Shown here: one piece after another, positions 41,890 to 54,442 of the stretch
How the letters are laid out: each line of letters opens with the position of its first letter
Numbering within the stretch: position 1 is the first letter of the stretch
Source of the DNA: Streptomyces tauricus
GTDB taxonomy: Bacteria > Actinomycetota > Actinomycetes > Streptomycetales > Streptomycetaceae
Assembly (NCBI RefSeq): GCF_014650955.1
Contig: NZ_BMVY01000021.1
Span: forward strand, 62,001 to 126,000
Reading direction: 5' to 3'
Length of the DNA stretch: 64,000 nt
Translations under genes and position numbers: made by a program
The notes under the pieces: model-generated
Told to the model about the DNA's origin: nothing
Database searches by the model: none
Seen by the model: the letters and a program-made list of their open reading frames with translations, nothing else

Positions 41890-42674
41890 ACGTGATGCGG
41901 GAAGGGTCCGGGCACGACGGGTCCGGCTGGGAGGAGCTGTCGCCGTACGTGGGGCGATGGCGGCTCCCGGGGTGGGACTGCACGGCGGGGCTCGTGGTGG
42001 GCGAGGACGCGGCGCTCATGATCGACGCGGGATCCGGCGTGCGCGAGGGCGCGTGGCTGCGCACGCGGGCGCGCCGGCTCCTCGGGGGCGGACGCGTCAC
42101 ACACCTCGCGCTCACCCATCCGCACTTCGACCATGTCTTCGGGGCGGCGGCGTTCGCGGGCGTGGAGGTCTTCGGCGCGGCGGGCGCCATGGGGGTCCCC
42201 CCGGTCGAGCGAAGCCGAGACTGGGGGAGGGTCCTCGCCGAAGGGCGGGAGGAGTTGCTGGCGGACGCCGTACGCAACGGCGCCGACCCCGAGGAGTCGG
42301 CCGAGGCGGCGGATCTCCTGATCCGCCCCCGGCATCTCGTCTGTGGCGAGTGGACGCTCGACCTGGGCGGCGGCCGGCAGGTCCTGCTGGCGAACGTGGG
42401 CCCGGGCCACACGGGCCACGACCTGGCCGTCCTGGTCGCCGGGACCGGCCCCGGCTCCCGCGCGATCGTCTTCTGCGGCGACCTGGTCGAGGAGTCCGGC
42501 GAACCCCAGGCCGGACCGGACGCCGTGCCCTCCCACTGGCCTGCCGCACTGGACCGCCTGCTGGCCCTCGGCGGCGAGGACGCGCTGTACGTGCCCGGGC
42601 ACGGGGCGGTGGTGGACGCGACGTTCGTACGGGCCCAACGGGAGGCGCTGGCACGGCGCTTCGCGACGTTGTGA
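41886..42674 (+). CDS. Metallo-beta-lactamase-fold hydrolase
   Basis: 262 residues. The metal motif is LTHPHFDHVFGA (HxHxDH), followed by GPGHTGHDLAV and FCGDLVEESG, then a final His in YVPGHGAVVD. It is a glyoxalase-II/MBL-type hydrolase of unknown substrate. Residues about 101-114 (MGVPPVERSRDWGR) are encoded by a copy of a short palindromic repeat also found in non-coding DNA near 57212, so this loop looks like an in-frame repeat insertion. Its ATG overlaps the stop of a possible small upstream frame. It is divergent from hrcA across the CIRCE region. Confidence 0.9.
   Translation: MNVMREGSGHDGSGWEELSPYVGRWRLPGWDCTAGLVVGEDAALMIDAGSGVREGAWLRTRARRLLGGGRVTHLALTHPHFDHVFGAAAFAGVEVFGAAGAMGVPPVERSRDWGRVLAEGREELLADAVRNGADPEESAEAADLLIRPRHLVCGEWTLDLGGGRQVLLANVGPGHTGHDLAVLVAGTGPGSRAIVFCGDLVEESGEPQAGPDAVPSHWPAALDRLLALGGEDALYVPGHGAVVDATFVRAQREALARRFATL
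42189..42230. repeat. Short palindromic repeat (GCGAAGC-type) inside a coding region
   Basis: The pattern is GTCCCCCCGG-TCGAGCGAAGCCGA-GACTGGGGGAG. The outer CCCCC/GGGGG and inner TCG..CGA arms pair around GCGAAGC, a sequence known as an exceptionally stable mini-hairpin. A second copy with minor differences lies at about 57209-57247 in non-coding DNA. Here it is translated in frame. Confidence 0.7.
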
Positions 42675-42753
42675 ACAATGCTGCGACCGTGTCCCGGCGT
42701 GTCGCGGGGGGTACCCGTGCACACGGCCGTGACCTTCTCCTATCGTCATCCGA

Positions 42754-43563
42754 ATGCGCCAGTACTCAGCGGACCTGACCCCTCCGTGGAAGAAGCCCAC
42801 ACCCGTGCCCGAGGTCGCGGCGGAGCCGGGGCTCGTGGTCGAGGAGCCCGGGACCGGGTTCTGCGGTGCCGTGATCCGCTGCGAGGCGGGCACGGTCACG
42901 CTGGAGGACCGCTTCGGCAAGCACCGGGTGTTCCCGCTGGAGCCGCGCGGCTTCCTGCTGGAGGGGCGCGTGGTGACGCTCGTACGCCCGTCCGCCGGGC
43001 CGGTACGCCCCACGCGCACGGCGTCGGGGTCGGTCGCCGTGCCGGGCGCGCGGGCCCGGGTGGCCCGCGCGGGACGCATCTACGTCGAAGGCCGCCACGA
43101 CGCCGAACTGGTCGAACGGGTCTGGGGCGACGACCTGCGCATCGAGGGCGTCGTCGTCGAGTACCTGGAGGGCATCGACGACCTGCCCGCCATCGTCGAC
43201 ACGTTCGCTCCCGGGCCGGACGCGCGGCTCGGGGTGCTGGTGGACCACCTGGTGCCCGGCACGAAGGAGTCACGTATCGCGCAGGCCGTGACGAGCGAGT
43301 ACGCGCTGGTCGTGGGCCACCCGTACATCGACGTGTGGGAGGCGGTGAAGCCGGCGTCCGTGGGTATCCCGTCCTGGCCGCGGGTGCCGCGCGGTCAGGA
43401 CTGGAAGACGGGTGTCTGCCGTGCGCTCGGCTGGCCGGAGAACACGGGGGCCGCGTGGCAGCGGATCCTCGACTCGGTCCACTCGTACCGGGACCTCCAG
43501 CCGGAACTCCTGGGCCGAGTGGAAGAACTGATCGACTTCGTCACGACCCCGCCGGAGGAGTAG
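42754..43563 (+). CDS. DUF3097 family protein
   Basis: 269 residues, soluble, with the family features RQYSADLTPPWKKPTPVPEV, a barrel-like segment GFCGAVIRCEAGTVTLEDRFGKHRVFPL and the C-terminal Toprim-like part (RIYVEGRHDAELVERVWG, VLVDHLVPGTKESRIA, VVGHPYIDVWEAVKP). The acidic motif plus VDH pattern suggests a Toprim-type metal site. The family is actinobacterial and its function is not established. It follows the metallo-hydrolase by 79 bp on the same strand and ends at a family A repeat. Confidence 0.86.
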   Translation: MRQYSADLTPPWKKPTPVPEVAAEPGLVVEEPGTGFCGAVIRCEAGTVTLEDRFGKHRVFPLEPRGFLLEGRVVTLVRPSAGPVRPTRTASGSVAVPGARARVARAGRIYVEGRHDAELVERVWGDDLRIEGVVVEYLEGIDDLPAIVDTFAPGPDARLGVLVDHLVPGTKESRIAQAVTSEYALVVGHPYIDVWEAVKPASVGIPSWPRVPRGQDWKTGVCRALGWPENTGAAWQRILDSVHSYRDLQPELLGRVEELIDFVTTPPEE

Positions 43564-43570
43564 AACGTTT

Positions 43571-43726
43571 CCCTCGCCCACGTCTCGGGGCGCTGCCCCC
43601 GAACCCCCGCTCCTCAAACGCCGGAGGGGCTGATCCTTCAGCCCGTCCGGCGTTTGAGGACAAAGGGGGCGAGGGGGCGCAGCCCCCACGCGGGACGGGA
43701 ACGGGTAGGGGCGGCGGGGGCGAGAA
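43571..43726. repeat. Nested long inverted repeat (family A) between DUF3097 and hemW
   Basis: The core stem pairs 43611-43625 with 43646-43660 (TCCTCAAACGCCGGA and its complement), and inside it GGCTGA pairs with TCAGCC. Outer arms are GGGGCGCTGCCCCCG near 43588 and GGGGGCGCAGCCCCC near 43673. The right flank ACGGGTAGGGGCGGCGGGGGCG is shared with the copy at 7107-7286. It lies between convergent genes and probably serves both as terminator. Confidence 0.85.
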
Positions 43727-43732
43727 AAAGAT

Positions 43733-44965
43733 CTAGTCCACCAGGTCGCGGACGATCCCGTCCGCCAGCAACCGCCCCCGCAGGGTGAGCACCGCACGCC
43801 CAGCCTCGTAAGGACCGGCCTGAAGCAGCCCCTCACCCACCGCCCGCCCAGCCGCCGCCAGCCCCTCCGCCCGCAGCAGCGACAACGGACACCCCGACAA
43901 CAGCCTCAGCTCCAACAGGATCCGCTCGACCCGCCGGTCCTCCTCGGAGAGCAGCTCACGACCGGCCCCCGGGGACCGCCCCGCCGCCAACGCCCCCGCA
44001 TACGCCCCGGGATGCTTGACGTTCCACCACCGCACCCCGCCCACATGGCTGTGGGCACCGGGTCCGGCCCCCCACCAGTCGGCCCCCCGCCAGTACAGCT
44101 CGTTGTGCAGGCACCGCCCGGCTTCGGAGGTCGCCCAGTTGGAGACCTCATACCAGGAGAAGCCCGCCTGCGACAGGCGATCCTCGGCCATCAGATAGCG
44201 GTCCGCGTGGACGTCGTCGTCGGTCATCGGCACCTCGCCGCGCCGGATGCGCCGGGCGAGCTGCGTCCCCTCCTCGACGATCAGCGCGTACGCCGACACA
44301 TGGTCGGGCCCGGCGCCGATGGCCGCGTCGAGCGAGGCCCGCCAGTCGTCGTCGCTCTCACCGGGTGTGCCGTAGATGAGGTCGAGGTTCACATGGTCGA
44401 ACCCGGCCGCGCGGGCCTCGGCGACGCATGCCTCGGGCCGGCCGGGGGTGTGGGTGCGGTCGAGGATCTGCAGCACGTGCTGCCGCGCGCTCTGCATCCC
44501 GAAGGAGATCCGGTTGAACCCGCCGGCCCGGAGCGTGGCCAGGTACGCGGGGTCCACCGACTCCGGATTCGCCTCCGTGGTGATCTCCGCGTCGTCCGCG
44601 AGCCCGAACTCGTCCCGGACGGCCCCCAGCATCCGTACGAGATCGTCGGCGGCCAGCAGGGTGGGCGTACCGCCGCCGACGAAGACCGTGCGGACGGGCC
44701 GCGGGTCGTCGCCGAGTACCTTGCGGGCGAGACGGACCTCGTCGATGAGGGTCTCGGCGTAGTTGTCACGGGAGGCCAGCACGCCTCCCGAGCCGCGCAG
44801 CTCGGTCGCGGTGTACGTGTTGAAGTCGCAGTAGCCGCAGCGCGTCGCGCAGTACGGGACGTGCAGGTAGAACCCGAGCGGGCGGTCGGCCGCGTCGGCC
44901 AGGGCGTGCGCGGGCAGCGCCCCGTCGTCGGGGACGGGCTCGCCGTCGGGAAGTGCGGAAGGCAT
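43733..44965 (-). CDS. hemW: HemW, radical SAM heme chaperone
   Basis: 410 residues from ATG 44965. The radical-SAM cluster motif is C39-x3-C43-x2-C46 in YCATRCGYCDFNTY. The glycine motif GGGTPTLL and the HemN_C domain (ELYWRGADWWGAGPGAHSHV) follow. CxxxCxYC followed by DF and the presence of a conserved His fit HemW, which inserts heme into proteins, rather than HemN coproporphyrinogen dehydrogenase. ATG 44974 is an alternative start. It is usually adjacent to hrcA in Streptomyces, as here. Confidence 0.93.
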   Translation of the reverse strand: MPSALPDGEPVPDDGALPAHALADAADRPLGFYLHVPYCATRCGYCDFNTYTATELRGSGGVLASRDNYAETLIDEVRLARKVLGDDPRPVRTVFVGGGTPTLLAADDLVRMLGAVRDEFGLADDAEITTEANPESVDPAYLATLRAGGFNRISFGMQSARQHVLQILDRTHTPGRPEACVAEARAAGFDHVNLDLIYGTPGESDDDWRASLDAAIGAGPDHVSAYALIVEEGTQLARRIRRGEVPMTDDDVHADRYLMAEDRLSQAGFSWYEVSNWATSEAGRCLHNELYWRGADWWGAGPGAHSHVGGVRWWNVKHPGAYAGALAAGRSPGAGRELLSEEDRRVERILLELRLLSGCPLSLLRAEGLAAAGRAVGEGLLQAGPYEAGRAVLTLRGRLLADGIVRDLVD

Positions 44966-45040
44966 GTCCTCCATTGTCCCGCACGCACGGCCGTCCCCCG
45001 CCCCGCAGGTACGCGGACGACCGCACCCCCCTCTGTTCCC

Positions 45041-47242
45041 CTACTCCGCCTGCAGCACCAGCAGCGCCAGGTCGTCCTCCGGCGGCTTGCCGCCGAACTC
45101 GTGCACCAGGCGGCGGATGCGCTCGGCGATCAGCTCGGCGTGCAGTCCCGCACAGCCGGTGAGCGCGGCGGCGAGCCCGTCCTCGTCGTCGAACTGCCGG
45201 TGTCCGTTACGGCGCTCCGTCACGCCGTCCGTGACACACAGCATGCTGTCGCCGGGCCGCAGCTCGAAGGTCCCGCAGCGGTAGCTGGCGTCCTCGAAGA
45301 CCCCGAGGAGGGTCTGCGGCTGGGCCACCTCGCGGACCTCGCCGGAGGGCTCCAGGAGCAGCGGCAGCGGATGTCCGGCGGAGGCCACGGTGCAGCGCAC
45401 GCCGCCCTCGACGGGGACGAGCTCGCCGTAGAGGAGGGAGAGAAACCGGTTCTGCGGGCCCTCGTCGGCGAGGCCGCGGCCGCCGTCCGCCACCAGGGCG
45501 CGGGCCGCGGCGTCCGCGGTCTCGGTGGCGTCGTCGAGGAGCAGCTGGTTGAGCCGGTCCAGGACGTCCGGCACGGCGTACCCCTCGCGGGCCAGCAGCC
45601 GCAGCCAGGGCCGGGCGAGGCCGATGACGACGGCCGCCTCGGGCCCTTTGCCCTGGACGTCGCCGAGGGCGAAGCACCAGCGTCCGTCGCCGGCGGGGAA
45701 GAGGTCGTAGAAGTCGCCGCTCGGGCCGCCCTTGTCGCAGGGCTCGTAGACGAGCGCGCTGCGCACGCCGGGGATCTCGGCGACCGCCCCGGGCAGCAAC
45801 CCGCGCTGCAGCACCCGGCTGATGGTGGCCTGGCGGGCGTACTGGCGAGCCGCCCCGATCGCGAGGGCGACCCGGCGGCTGAGGTCCTCGACGAGGCCGG
45901 TGATCTCGTCGGGGAAGTGGTCCTGGCCGGCCCGTCCGATGACGAGGGCGCCAAGTGGCCGACCGCCCGCGATCAGCCGGAACGCCAGGGCCGATCCGTG
46001 CTCCGCCTTCGCGCCCAGGGCCTCGGCGGGCCAGGGCATCGGCACGGGTCCGGAGCGCGCCGACTCGGGCAGGTCGGGCGGGTCCTTCTCCAGCAGCCGG
46101 CGCAGTTCCTCCATGCGGTTCTCGCTGCCGTGCCAGACGCGGGCGAGGCGCGGTCCGCCGACGACGCCTCCGTCGGAGCGGCCCGGCGCCTCGTCCTCCA
46201 GCCACACCGCGCACCAGTCGGCGAGCCGCGGCACGACCAGTTGTCCGGTGAGCGCGGCGACCAGGTCCTCGTCGAGCTGTCCGCCGAGCAGGTCGGAGGC
46301 CTCGGCGAGGAAGGAGAGGGCGCCGCGGTTCAGCCAGTCCTGTTCCTGCACGCTGCGCCGGGGTGCGGGGGCGAGGATCTCGGCGGCCCGCTGTCCGCGC
46401 CGCAGCGCGTGTTCGCCCTCGTAGGCCTCCGCCGCCTCGGCGGTCGGGATCGTCTCCGCGGGCAGCCGCGCCCAGACGGTTTTCACGCCGGTGCGGTAGG
46501 TGATGCCCCAGGCGTCGGAGAGCGCGGAGACGAGCCGCAGACCGCGGCCGTACTCGACGGCGTCGTACGGCCGCCCGGCACTGTCGTCACGCACGACCCG
46601 CTCGGGGTGATGGTCGGAGACCTCGATGACAAGAGCCCGCTGCCACTCCCCACCCACCAACACATCCCGGCCCCCGCCGCGGCCACCCAAGGCGCCGCCC
46701 GCGGCAGCCCCCGGCCCGGTACCCGGTGCGGGGCCAGGCGTGAGGCCCGGTGCGGGGCCCGCCTCCCCTTCCGGCACGGAGGCCGGGCCGCCGTCCGGTA
46801 CAGGAGCCGGGCCGCCGTCCGCCCTGCTCCCCGGCACGGCATCCGGCCCGGTGGTCGACGTGGATGTCGCCGCGAGGGCCGATGCCTCGCCCCCTGGGGC
46901 GTTCCGTGCGGCCCCCGTGCCCCCCGGCACACCCACCCCGCACTCCTCCGTGCAGGTGTCGAGGCGGCACAGTACCTCCACGTCCGTGCCGGCGTGTACG
47001 ACGGCGTTCGTCACGAGTTCGCTGACGACCACCATCGCGTCGCCGACGAGCTGGTCGGTGATGAACTCCGTTCCGGGCAGGCCGAGTTCGGCCCAGCCGG
47101 CGAGTGTCGCGCGGACGAATCTGCGGGCCGCGGCCGGTGCGAGGGAGTTGCCCGGCAAGGACGTACGGGCCACCGTGTGCGGGCGCGCCGCAGCCCCAGG
47201 AGCACGGGACGCGGACTCCCGTTGCGTCGGAATGGCCCCCAC
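45041..47242 (-). CDS. SpoIIE-type PP2C phosphatase with anti-sigma-factor-like ATPase and GAF domains
   Basis: 733 residues from GTG 47242 (AGGGAG 7 nt upstream). An N-terminal RsbW-like HATPase (AARRFVRATLAGW, VVSELVTNAVVHAG) is split by an Ala/Gly/Pro-rich insert of about 80 residues before it resumes (VIEVSDHHPERVV, GRGLRLVSALSD). A GAF domain is in the centre. The C-terminal SpoIIE phosphatase domain (YEPCDKGGPSGDFYDLF, FALGDVQGKGPEAA, LVYGE-like segments, CVTDGVTE) dephosphorylates anti-anti-sigma factors in relatives. It is divergent from the HAMP-array hybrid kinase, with a 103-bp shared promoter region, which suggests a joint stress or developmental pathway. Confidence 0.92.
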   Translation of the reverse strand: MGAIPTQRESASRAPGAAARPHTVARTSLPGNSLAPAAARRFVRATLAGWAELGLPGTEFITDQLVGDAMVVVSELVTNAVVHAGTDVEVLCRLDTCTEECGVGVPGGTGAARNAPGGEASALAATSTSTTGPDAVPGSRADGGPAPVPDGGPASVPEGEAGPAPGLTPGPAPGTGPGAAAGGALGGRGGGRDVLVGGEWQRALVIEVSDHHPERVVRDDSAGRPYDAVEYGRGLRLVSALSDAWGITYRTGVKTVWARLPAETIPTAEAAEAYEGEHALRRGQRAAEILAPAPRRSVQEQDWLNRGALSFLAEASDLLGGQLDEDLVAALTGQLVVPRLADWCAVWLEDEAPGRSDGGVVGGPRLARVWHGSENRMEELRRLLEKDPPDLPESARSGPVPMPWPAEALGAKAEHGSALAFRLIAGGRPLGALVIGRAGQDHFPDEITGLVEDLSRRVALAIGAARQYARQATISRVLQRGLLPGAVAEIPGVRSALVYEPCDKGGPSGDFYDLFPAGDGRWCFALGDVQGKGPEAAVVIGLARPWLRLLAREGYAVPDVLDRLNQLLLDDATETADAAARALVADGGRGLADEGPQNRFLSLLYGELVPVEGGVRCTVASAGHPLPLLLEPSGEVREVAQPQTLLGVFEDASYRCGTFELRPGDSMLCVTDGVTERRNGHRQFDDEDGLAAALTGCAGLHAELIAERIRRLVHEFGGKPPEDDLALLVLQAE

Positions 47243-47345
47243 GGTTCGTCTCCCTGAGCAGTTCGGACGAATACGCCCCAAGCGATGCAGACAGAGTGAC
47301 AGACTGACTACGCCCATAAGCACCGAGTTACCGAAGTGGGCCACC

Positions 47346-51500
<4,155 letters not shown>

Positions 51501-51518
51501 GGCAGGCAATCGATCACC

Positions 51519-52103
51519 ATGAGCACTGAGGCATCGACCGACGAGCGCGCCAGCATCCTCCTCGTGGACGACATGGAGGACAATCTGATCGCACTGGAGG
51601 CCGTCCTGGGGTCCCTCAACGAGCCGCTCGTACGCGCCCGTTCGGGTGAGGAGGCGATGAAGGCCCTGCTGCGGCAGCGGTTCGCGGTCGTCCTGCTCGA
51701 CATCCGGATGCCGGGCATGGACGGGTTCGAGACCGCCGCGAACATCAAGCGGCTCGACCAGACGAAGGACGTGCCGATCATCTTCCTGACCGGCACGGAC
51801 TCCGACGCGGGCTACGCGTTCCGCGGGTACGCCACCGGGGCCGCCGACTATCTCACCAAGCCGTTCGACCCCTGGGTGCTGCGCGCCAAAGTCACCGTCT
51901 TCCTCGACCTGCACCGCAAGAACCAGCAGCTGGAGCGGATGCTCGCCCACGAGCAGGCGCAGTTCGACGAACTCACGCAGCGGCTGCACGCGATCGAGAC
52001 CACCATGTCGGCCAGCGGTCTCACCGACATGGCCGAACTGCGCCGGCACATCCGCCACATGGAGGACCTCCTGCGCGAGATGCGCAGGGGGCGAGGCCTG
52101 TGA
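51519..52103 (+). CDS. Response regulator (receiver plus coiled-coil tail)
   Basis: 194 residues. The receiver domain has the acidic pair in LLVDDMEDN, phosphoacceptor Asp61 (VVLLDIRMPGMDG), the Thr in IIFLTGTDS and Lys in YLTKPFDP. The C-terminal 55 residues form an amphipathic coiled coil (HRKNQQLERMLAHEQAQFDELTQ). There is no DNA-binding domain, so the output is protein-protein interaction, possibly with the upstream hybrid kinase or the divergent SpoIIE phosphatase. It is 18 bp after the kinase on the same strand. Confidence 0.93.
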   Translation: MSTEASTDERASILLVDDMEDNLIALEAVLGSLNEPLVRARSGEEAMKALLRQRFAVVLLDIRMPGMDGFETAANIKRLDQTKDVPIIFLTGTDSDAGYAFRGYATGAADYLTKPFDPWVLRAKVTVFLDLHRKNQQLERMLAHEQAQFDELTQRLHAIETTMSASGLTDMAELRRHIRHMEDLLREMRRGRGL

Positions 52104-52164
52104 CCCCGCCCCCTGCCCGGCCCACCGGGACCGCACGAACGGCTACGCCTCGCGGGCGACACCC

Positions 52165-52349
52165 GCAGGCCCCGGGCACGCCCCGCATCACCGCTACGCC
52201 TCGCGCGTACCCGCGTACATCTCGTCGATCAGGTACTTGACGCATCACCGCGGGGGGCGACCCCCGCACCCCCAGCAGGCCCCGGGCGCGCCCCGCATCA
52301 CCACTACGCCTCGCGTGTACCCGCGTACATCTCGTCGATCAGGTACTTG
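52165..52349. repeat. Tandem duplication of the acyl-CoA ligase 3' end
   Basis: Copy 1 (52165-52239) and copy 2 (52275-52349) are 75 bp long, 110 bp apart and differ at three positions. Copy 2 includes the last 15 codons and stop of the ligase gene plus downstream DNA. Copy 1 repeats the same tail, including the TAG, outside the gene. A third shorter fragment (CTACGCCTCGCGGGCG) lies at 52143. Confidence 0.9.
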
Positions 52350-54190
52350 TACTCGCGCTCGACGACCGGGCGCTTGAGCTTGAGGCTCGGGGTCAGTTCG
52401 CCGTGCTCGATGTCGAGGTCGCGCGGCAGGAGCTTGAACTTCTTGATGGTCTGCCAGCGCTGAAGACCCTCGTTGAGCGTCCTGACGTGCTCGTCGATCA
52501 GCTCGACCGTCGCGGGCGCCGCGACGACCTCGGCGTACGACTTGCCGCCCAGGCCGTTGTCGGCGGCCCAGGTCAGGATGGACGGTTCGTCGAGGGCGAT
52601 GAGCGCGGTGCAGAAGTTCCGGTCGGCGCCGTGCACGAGGATGTTGGACACGTACGGGCAGACGGCCTTGAACTGGCCCTCGACCTCGGCGGGCGCGATG
52701 TACTTGCCGCCGGACGTCTTGATGAGGTCCTTCTTGCGGTCGGTGATCCGCAGATACCCGTCCGGGGACAGCTCGCCGATGTCACCGGTGTGGAACCAGC
52801 CGTCGGACTCCAGGACCTCGGCGGTCTTCTCGGGCAGCCCCTGGTAGCCCTCCATGATGCCGGGGCCGCGCAGCAGGATCTCGCCGTCGTCCGCGATCCG
52901 CACCTCGGTGCCGGGCAGCGGCTTGCCGACCGTGCCCGTGCGGTACGCCTCACCGGGGTTCACGAAGGAGGCCGCGGACGACTCCGTGAGCCCGTAACCC
53001 TCCAGGATGTGGATTCCGGCGCCCGCGAAGAAGTAGCCGATGTCGGGCGCGAGGGCGGCGCTGCCGGAGACGCAGGCGCGGAGGTTGCCGCCGAAGGCCT
53101 CACGGATCTTGGCGAAGACGAGCGTGTCCGCGACCTTGTGCTTGGCCGAGAGGGCGAAGGGCGCGGAGGCGACACCGGTACGGCGGAAGTTGTCCTGGGT
53201 GGCCTTCGCGTACTCGCGGGAGACCTCGGCCGCCCACTGGAAGATCTTGTACTTGGCGCCGCCGCCGGCCCGTGCCTTGGCCGCGACCCCGTTGTAGACC
53301 TTCTCGAAGATCCGCGGCACGGCGGCCATGTACGTCGGCTGCACGACCGGCAGATTCTCGATGATCTTGTCCACGCGGCCGTCGACGGCGGTGACGTGCC
53401 CGACCTCGATCTGGCCGGACGTGAGCACCTTGCCGAAGACGTGCGCGAGCGGCAGCCACAGGTACTGGACGTCGTCCTTGCCGACCAGGCCGGTCGCGGC
53501 GATGGCCTTCGCCATGTACGACCAGTTGTCGTGCGGCAGCCGGACGCCCTTGGGGCGGCCGGTGGTGCCGGAGGTGTAGATGAGGGTGGCGAGCTGGTCC
53601 TTGGTGATCGCCGCGACCTTGTCCTTGATCAGGTCGGGGTTCTTCTCCAGGTACGCGGCCCCGCGCTGCTCCAGCTCGGCGAGGCCGATCACCCAGTCGC
53701 CCTCGCCGTCGGCGGACTCGACACCGGCGGAGTCGATCACCACGACGTGGGACAGCTCGGGCAGCTCGGCGCGCTTCTCCCGCGCCTTGGCGAGCTGCTC
53801 CGCGTCCTCAGCGACCAGCACCCTGCTCTCGGAGTCGGAGAGGATGAAGGCCGACTCGTCGGACTTGGTCGACGGGTACACGGTCGTCGTCGCCGCGCCG
53901 GCGCACATGATGCCGAGGTCGACGAGGATCCACTCGACGCGGGTGGAGGAGGCGAGCGCGACGCGCTGCTCCGGCCGCACGCCCAGCTCGATCAGGCCGG
54001 CCGCGATCGCGTAGACCCGCTCGGCCGCCTGCGCCCAGCTGAGCGACCTCCACTCGTCCGGCCCCTCACCCGAGGCCGCGGGCACCGGGTAGCGGTACGC
54101 CTCGGCGTCCGGCGTGGCCGCCACGCGCTCCAGGAAGAGGGCCGCCACGGACGGCGGACGGTTCTCGATCAGGGTCTGTGTGTCGCTCAC
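52304..54190 (-). CDS. Long-chain fatty acid-CoA ligase (AMP-forming)
   Basis: 628 residues, ANL superfamily. The P-loop is LIYTSGTTGRPKGV, with the adenylate-binding GYGLTESS, the hinge-adjacent WFHTGDIGELSPDGYLRITDRKKD and the C-terminal Lys region LTPSLKLKRPVV. It activates fatty acids to acyl-CoA through acyl-AMP. It is probably bacterial FadD15-like given the length and the AAEVSREYAKATQ region. A 10-bp palindrome lies 71 bp upstream as a possible operator. Its 3' end has been copied into the downstream spacer. Confidence 0.94.
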   Translation of the reverse strand: MSDTQTLIENRPPSVAALFLERVAATPDAEAYRYPVPAASGEGPDEWRSLSWAQAAERVYAIAAGLIELGVRPEQRVALASSTRVEWILVDLGIMCAGAATTTVYPSTKSDESAFILSDSESRVLVAEDAEQLAKAREKRAELPELSHVVVIDSAGVESADGEGDWVIGLAELEQRGAAYLEKNPDLIKDKVAAITKDQLATLIYTSGTTGRPKGVRLPHDNWSYMAKAIAATGLVGKDDVQYLWLPLAHVFGKVLTSGQIEVGHVTAVDGRVDKIIENLPVVQPTYMAAVPRIFEKVYNGVAAKARAGGGAKYKIFQWAAEVSREYAKATQDNFRRTGVASAPFALSAKHKVADTLVFAKIREAFGGNLRACVSGSAALAPDIGYFFAGAGIHILEGYGLTESSAASFVNPGEAYRTGTVGKPLPGTEVRIADDGEILLRGPGIMEGYQGLPEKTAEVLESDGWFHTGDIGELSPDGYLRITDRKKDLIKTSGGKYIAPAEVEGQFKAVCPYVSNILVHGADRNFCTALIALDEPSILTWAADNGLGGKSYAEVVAAPATVELIDEHVRTLNEGLQRWQTIKKFKLLPRDLDIEHGELTPSLKLKRPVVEREYKYLIDEMYAGTREA

Positions 54191-54260
54191 GACATCCTCC
54201 GGGGCCCGCGACAGTGCGTGACTGGCTCGTAGCGGTTAGCTCAGTAGCGGTCGTTGTTTA

Positions 54261-54270
54261 ACTCGCGAGT
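54261..54270. promoter_or_regulatory. Candidate operator upstream of the acyl-CoA ligase gene
   Basis: ACTCGCGAGT is a perfect 10-bp palindrome within GTTTAACTCGCGAGTAACG, an AT-flanked spot in the promoter region of the ligase gene. TetR-type fatty-acid regulators often use palindromes of this kind. No regulator gene is adjacent, so this is only suggestive. Confidence 0.4.
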
Positions 54271-54377
54271 AACGTCGAGTGGTGATCAGAGTAAAGCCCG
54301 TCCGCCCGGTGCGTAAGAGGCGGCGGCCTGTCACTTCCTACAGAGCGCGGGCGGAATACGGCAGTCCGTACACGACA

Positions 54378-54407
54378 CGGGCCCGCCGCGCGAACGCGCG
54401 ACGGGCC
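54378..54407 (-). terminator. lepA terminator
   Basis: 13-bp arms 54378-54390 and 54395-54407 (GGGCCCGCCGCGC; one mismatch) with a GAAC loop. The hairpin lies 36 bp beyond the lepA stop. Confidence 0.72.
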
Positions 54408-54442
54408 CACGTTTTCGGGCCTGACCCGACGGTTGCTGAGGG

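Noticed and set aside
54230..54300. tRNA-like start GCGGTTAGCTCAGTAGCGG near 54235
   Set aside because: No cloverleaf, anticodon stem or T-arm follows; it is the promoter region of the acyl-CoA ligase.
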